A DNA stretch of 64,000 bases from JALZIF01 sp964584905 (GTDB taxonomy: Bacteria > Gemmatimonadota > Gemmatimonadetes > Gemmatimonadales > Gemmatimonadaceae), in contig CAZPCC010000395.1 of the NCBI GenBank assembly GCA_964584905.1, positions 13,461 to 77,460 on the forward strand. Direction: 5' to 3'. The position numbers were made by a program, and so were the translations under genes. This document shows positions 61,701 through 64,000 of the stretch, piece after piece. The stretch's first letter is position 1, and every line of letters begins with the position of its first letter. Under the pieces are notes generated by a model. It saw nothing but the letters and a program-made list of their open reading frames with translations. It ran no database searches and was not told the DNA's origin.

Positions 61701-61854
61701 GCTTGGTGAGCGGGCGCAGGCGATCGCGCTGTACGAGAAGTTCGCAAACGCCTGGGAGGACGCCGATCCGGAGCTACAGCCGACGGTGCGACGCGCCCGC
61801 GAGGCCGCAGCGCGGCTTCGGGGCGAGCCGCACTATCGCAGGCCGGATCCCTGA
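58708..61854 (+). CDS. Membrane Ser/Thr protein kinase with TPR-like C-terminal region
   Basis: A PknB-like kinase of 1048 residues. The kinase domain spans residues 14-275: Lys45 in VVIKLL, HRDIKPEN with catalytic Asp138, DFG at 155-157 and the activation-segment GTPAYMAPEQ. A single helix (about 288-310, WLGAGAVVVLLAAAGVYAM) crosses the inner membrane. Outside lies a FlgO/TolB-N-like domain (LIVFPFRNETGD) and a long TPR-like helical region from about 470. This architecture is common in Gemmatimonadota and Acidobacteriota. GAGAGGAGCGGG precedes the ATG. Probably senses extracytoplasmic protein or ligand; substrates unknown. Confidence 0.92.
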   Translation: MTDLRDRLQGALGDAYHLERELTGGGMSRLFLATERSLGRQVVIKLLPPETVSEVSVARFQREIQTAAHLQHPHILPILTAGARGDLLYYVMPYVPGESLRRRLTAAGRLDVAEAVRVVREIADALAYAHGHGIIHRDIKPENILILGDHAVLTDFGVARALAESTNAGAITSTGVSIGTPAYMAPEQIAGEHVDARADVYALAVVGYEMVTGIRPFTGSSPQSVLAAHMTEAPPPVRQQRPEVSERVSAALDRALAKDPEARFPTMDEFRKAIGSGRDSQALSVWGRQRLWLGAGAVVVLLAAAGVYAMRSDGGVAGDPRRSLIVFPFRNETGDAERDWLEGGAANMLALTLDHWRELTVYDDERTRALLRQARIGDPASLDVEQARELARKANVGTLVLGAIRERSDTLVIEAKLHDVRSGSRISTEIVRVPAGLDPRAAFDTIASRILRVGRVPPGEHPGAVAQTTSSLDAYRLYLAGMDALQSFHTDSARRLFERAVTTDSTFALAYLRLVQTLGWTRPQAPNEVRRELARKAQRHGTTLPARLRTLIEMELAQREGAWARARQLARAVVDRDSLDAEAWYQLGEAEYHHASFRIPHADSLGNAGRALRAFETALAIDSGYHLAYRHVVDLRFFCSQDAFVWCGSDSAIYAPSFSQPFSEGAHAAEFRTNQEQLAQKIGPTLQSWIAAEPTSDAPQEIYLFWLLEEQRLEQAERQLERFREHRSDTLSVAAFNAMLAVGREQYAEAAAHATPLLAALEQDSANWTRYQLPLGRPLFIGLMNWFLAAGQFSDARSALGLATRSIGPPPCLSGLGTECVPLTPAQGHRYLAAVDSIMLGATAREQRRGVTMLDSLTRGDSTLRAVMLDDAGGLIAAYRRTRDTVLLARWMAISGRPDPAARALLVAARGEHEEARRLLERYLASREPISAARTPRREQAISERYAWADVMASLGEHRRALREYETLDTLRLQLADWEPAHLWRVMAFAERAALHEGLGERAQAIALYEKFANAWEDADPELQPTVRRAREAAARLRGEPHYRRPDP

Positions 61855-62055
61855 CGACGCACCCGGCCGGCCTCCATTCCGGCTCATTTAAGCGGCACGG
61901 AAACCTTCGACACTGAGCGCAGCCATCACATGCGCCCGGACGTCGTCGAGGTTCGCGTGCTCGCGTAATGCACCTGTCGCGCTTCTCGCTGTCGCGTGCG
62001 CACGCTCCATGTGGGAGAGGTGCGCCAGATCATGGTCTGTGTTCCTGGAGATTCT

Positions 62056-62280
62056 ATGACAGTAGGAAAACCACCGAGGCTGTGGACGTCAGTTGTGATT
62101 TGTGTTCTTTTGGCGCTTGCGGTCGCTCTTGGCGAACTGCTCCTGAATTGCCGCTCCCCAACCTCTGAAGCCTGCGTCTGGGGCAAGGCCCTCTGGCCGG
62201 TGACGATCACCATCAGTTTGGCTGTGGGCGCATTGGCAGGGTTGCTTCTGCACTTGATACGCAGGGCGCTCACCCGCTGA
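62056..62280 (+). CDS. Small membrane protein of unknown function
   Basis: 74 residues with two hydrophobic helices (VVICVLLALAVALGELLL and ITISLAVGALAGLLLHLI) and a basic tail (RRALTR). GGAG five bases before the ATG at 62056 supports this start over longer in-frame ones. No family recognised. It stands alone upstream of the PadR gene. Confidence 0.6.
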   Translation: MTVGKPPRLWTSVVICVLLALAVALGELLLNCRSPTSEACVWGKALWPVTITISLAVGALAGLLLHLIRRALTR

Positions 62281-62330
62281 CGGTGCGGTGATCGAACCTG
62301 TCTGCGGCGAGGCGGCCGGAAACCCGCCGC

Positions 62331-62369
62331 TTTACATACATAGCACTGCAATGTATAATGGTGCTATGT
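62331..62369 (+). promoter_or_regulatory. PadR promoter with overlapping operator
   Basis: TTTACA and a perfect TATAAT are separated by 17 bases (62331-62336 and 62354-62359). A perfect nine-base inverted repeat, ACATAGCAC (62338-62346) and GTGCTATGT (62361-62369), straddles the -10. A dimer bound here would block polymerase, so autorepression by the PadR product encoded 44 bases downstream is likely. Confidence 0.75.
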
Positions 62370-62412
62370 AGACTCGGGTATGTCATTGGCCGCCGCGCGA
62401 CGACTGAAATAA

Positions 62413-62799
62413 ATGGACATCAACAAGGACCTGATAGCCGCTTCCTCTACCCCGATCGTCCTGGCGATCCTGGCCGAAGAAGCCAGCTACGGCTATGCGA
62501 TCCTCCAGCGGGTTAGGGAACTGTCCGCGGGGCGCATGGAGTGGACGGACGGGATGCTCTACCCCGTTCTTCACCGCCTCGAGCGGCTCGGCCACATCGA
62601 GGCGCGGTGGGAAGTCGCCGAGAGCGGCCGCCGTCGCAAGTACTACGGGATCACCCCTCAGGGCCGGGCCCAATTAGCCGAAGAACGCAGGCAGTGGCAG
62701 GCGGTGGACTCCACGCTACGGGGCATCTGGCAGTCGCTCTCGCTGCCCTCGCCAGCCGGCTACGGGACGTCAGCCGCGCCACTAGCACAGGGAGCTTGA
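62413..62799 (+). CDS. PadR-family transcriptional regulator, short form
   Basis: 128 residues, winged helix only. It shows PIVLAILAEEASYGYAILQR, DGMLYPVLHRLERLGHIEAR and the wing GRRRKYYGITPQGRAQL. This is the short PadR class found widely in Gemmatimonadota and Acidobacteriota next to membrane proteins or ADOP permeases. Its operator overlaps its own promoter. The membrane-protein gene starts three bases after its stop, so the pair is one transcription unit. Confidence 0.93.
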   Translation: MDINKDLIAASSTPIVLAILAEEASYGYAILQRVRELSAGRMEWTDGMLYPVLHRLERLGHIEARWEVAESGRRRKYYGITPQGRAQLAEERRQWQAVDSTLRGIWQSLSLPSPAGYGTSAAPLAQGA

Positions 62800-62802
62800 T
62801 CG

Positions 62803-64000
62803 ATGGCTGATCCGGGTCGCGAAGAATCCCTCGAGGAGCAGATCGACCAGTGGCGGAGCTACCTGCGGCGCCGGCAGGCGATCCACTCCGTGGACGTCGC
62901 CGAGTTGGAGGACCACCTGCGCGAGCAGATCGCGGGGTTGTCAGCCGCGGGGCTCGCCACCGACGAAGCATTCCTGATAGCGGTCAAGCGAATGGGCGAC
63001 CTCGACTCCCTGTCGCGGGAGTTCGCGCGCGAGCACTCGGACCGCCTCTGGAAGCAACTCGTTGTCGCCCGCTCCGACGCCGGGGAGCCGAAGGCACCAG
63101 GGCGAACGGACGCCCTGGTCGCGTTCAGTCTCGCGGTGGCGGCGGCGGTCGCGATCAAGGCGCCGGCGCTGTTCGGTATGGACCTGGAGCAGGACGGCGG
63201 CTTCTACGCCCGCAATCTGAGCCTGTTCGTACTGCCCCTCCTTGTCGGCTACTTCGCCTGGAAGCGGCGGCTCGACACCGGCACGCTGCGATGGCTGGCG
63301 ATGGCGTTCGCGTCGGCGGCCGTCGTCGTCAACGTCTATCCGTTCGTGCCTCGCGGGTCCACCGAGCCGCTCGCGGCGCTGCACCTGCCTATCGCGCTCT
63401 GGCTCGGGGTGGGGATCGCGTACGCTGGCGGCCGCTGGAGCCAGGTCGAGGGTCGCATGGATTTCATACGATTCTCGGGCGAGCTGTTCATCTATTACGT
63501 GCTGATCGCGCTCGGCGGCGGGGTCCTGACTGCTTTCCTGATGATGATGTTCGAGACCATCGGCATCGACGCCGAGTGGTTCATTCAGTCGTGGCTGGTG
63601 CCGTGCGGAGCGGCCGGGGCCGTCCTGGTCGCCTCCTGGCTTGTGGAGGCCAAACAGAGCGTGATCGAGAACATGGCGCCCGTGCTGACGCGCCTCTTCA
63701 CACCTCTCTTTGCCGCTCTGCTGGTCACGTTTCTGGGTACCCTGCTGTTGACGGGACGCGGGGTCGACATCGAGCGGAACATGCTACTTGTCTTCGATCT
63801 GCTCCTGGTGCTGGTTCTCGCCCTGTTGCTCTACTCCGTTTCCGCGAGGGACCCCCGGTCACAACCGGGCGCCTTTGATGTGATGCAGGTCGTGCTGGTA
63901 GCCAGTGCGCTGTTGGCGGACGCGGTGGCGCTGTGGGCCATCGGCGCGCGCATCACCGAGTTCGGCTTCAGCCCTAACCGTGTGGCCGTGCTGGGCATGA
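62803..64000 (+). CDS. Membrane protein with permease-prefix-like and DUF4153-like regions, 3' truncated by window edge
   Basis: The frame is open from the ATG at 62803, with GGAG eight bases upstream, to the window end (at least 399 residues). The first 75 residues are soluble and helical (LEEQIDQWRSYLRRRQ, then VAELEDHLREQIAGLSAAG), like the permease prefix domain often found beside PadR genes. At least eight membrane helices follow, and the visible end RITEFGFSPNRVAVLGM resembles DUF4153 proteins. Function unknown; regulation by the upstream PadR is likely. Confidence 0.78.
   Translation, partial: MADPGREESLEEQIDQWRSYLRRRQAIHSVDVAELEDHLREQIAGLSAAGLATDEAFLIAVKRMGDLDSLSREFAREHSDRLWKQLVVARSDAGEPKAPGRTDALVAFSLAVAAAVAIKAPALFGMDLEQDGGFYARNLSLFVLPLLVGYFAWKRRLDTGTLRWLAMAFASAAVVVNVYPFVPRGSTEPLAALHLPIALWLGVGIAYAGGRWSQVEGRMDFIRFSGELFIYYVLIALGGGVLTAFLMMMFETIGIDAEWFIQSWLVPCGAAGAVLVASWLVEAKQSVIENMAPVLTRLFTPLFAALLVTFLGTLLLTGRGVDIERNMLLVFDLLLVLVLALLLYSVSARDPRSQPGAFDVMQVVLVASALLADAVALWAIGARITEFGFSPNRVAVLGM

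Overview
The window is about 65% GC, densely coded and bacterial. Several gene families point to Gemmatimonadota or a close relative: a duplicated-permease (ADOP) ABC protein, PadR regulators paired with membrane proteins, a Ser/Thr kinase fused to a long TPR-like tail, TonB receptors with a CarboxypepD_reg domain, and many exported peptidases and serine hydrolases with N-terminal signals. That assignment is inference from gene content; the window has no rRNA or marker gene. The cell envelope is clearly Gram-negative (TonB receptor, Omp85-like barrel, CusCBA).

Layout. 0-13.8 kb: a truncated Gfo/Idh/MocA oxidoreductase with an overlapping membrane protein, a flagellar sigma factor with a probable FlgN, a DNA alkyltransferase, a thioredoxin-reductase-like flavoprotein with a matrixin-type protease, two serine hydrolases around a PadR regulator with an AT-rich palindromic operator, a surface-repeat protein built on a 16-residue period, a sulfatase, a ring-cleaving dioxygenase and DUF983.

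13.8-27.8 kb is the accessory island and the most interesting part. It holds three paralogous DUF4876-type lipoproteins on the plus strand, two minus-strand cassettes (each a membrane-anchored TlpA-like thiol oxidoreductase followed by a tiny exported eight-cysteine peptide), an ORF-less group II intron, and a TonB receptor translationally coupled to a DUF6850-like barrel. Paralogues keep recognisable promoters with 17-base spacers. One peptide copy carries a frameshift. The island is bracketed by a direct repeat of about 290 bp; the right copy is extended into a nested inverted-repeat element. My reading is an export, folding and uptake system for a disulfide-rich peptide or its ligand, amplified by duplication.

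28-50 kb: envelope and metabolic genes (small barrel proteins, DUF5996, M28 and S9 peptidases, Omp85-like protein, PQQ sugar dehydrogenase, a haem-binding lipoprotein, a diadenylate-cyclase-like sensor protein, a luciferase-like oxidoreductase, MarC, ADOP permease) and an RsbQ-like hydrolase coupled to a PAS histidine kinase in place of RsbP.

50-64 kb: a CusCBA heavy-metal efflux operon with a small exported leader gene and the remnant of a HAMP sensor kinase upstream; a fluoride riboswitch controlling CrcB and a double DUF190 protein; a Ser/Thr kinase with TPR-like tail; and a PadR gene whose operator sits across its own promoter, followed by a large membrane protein that runs off the window.
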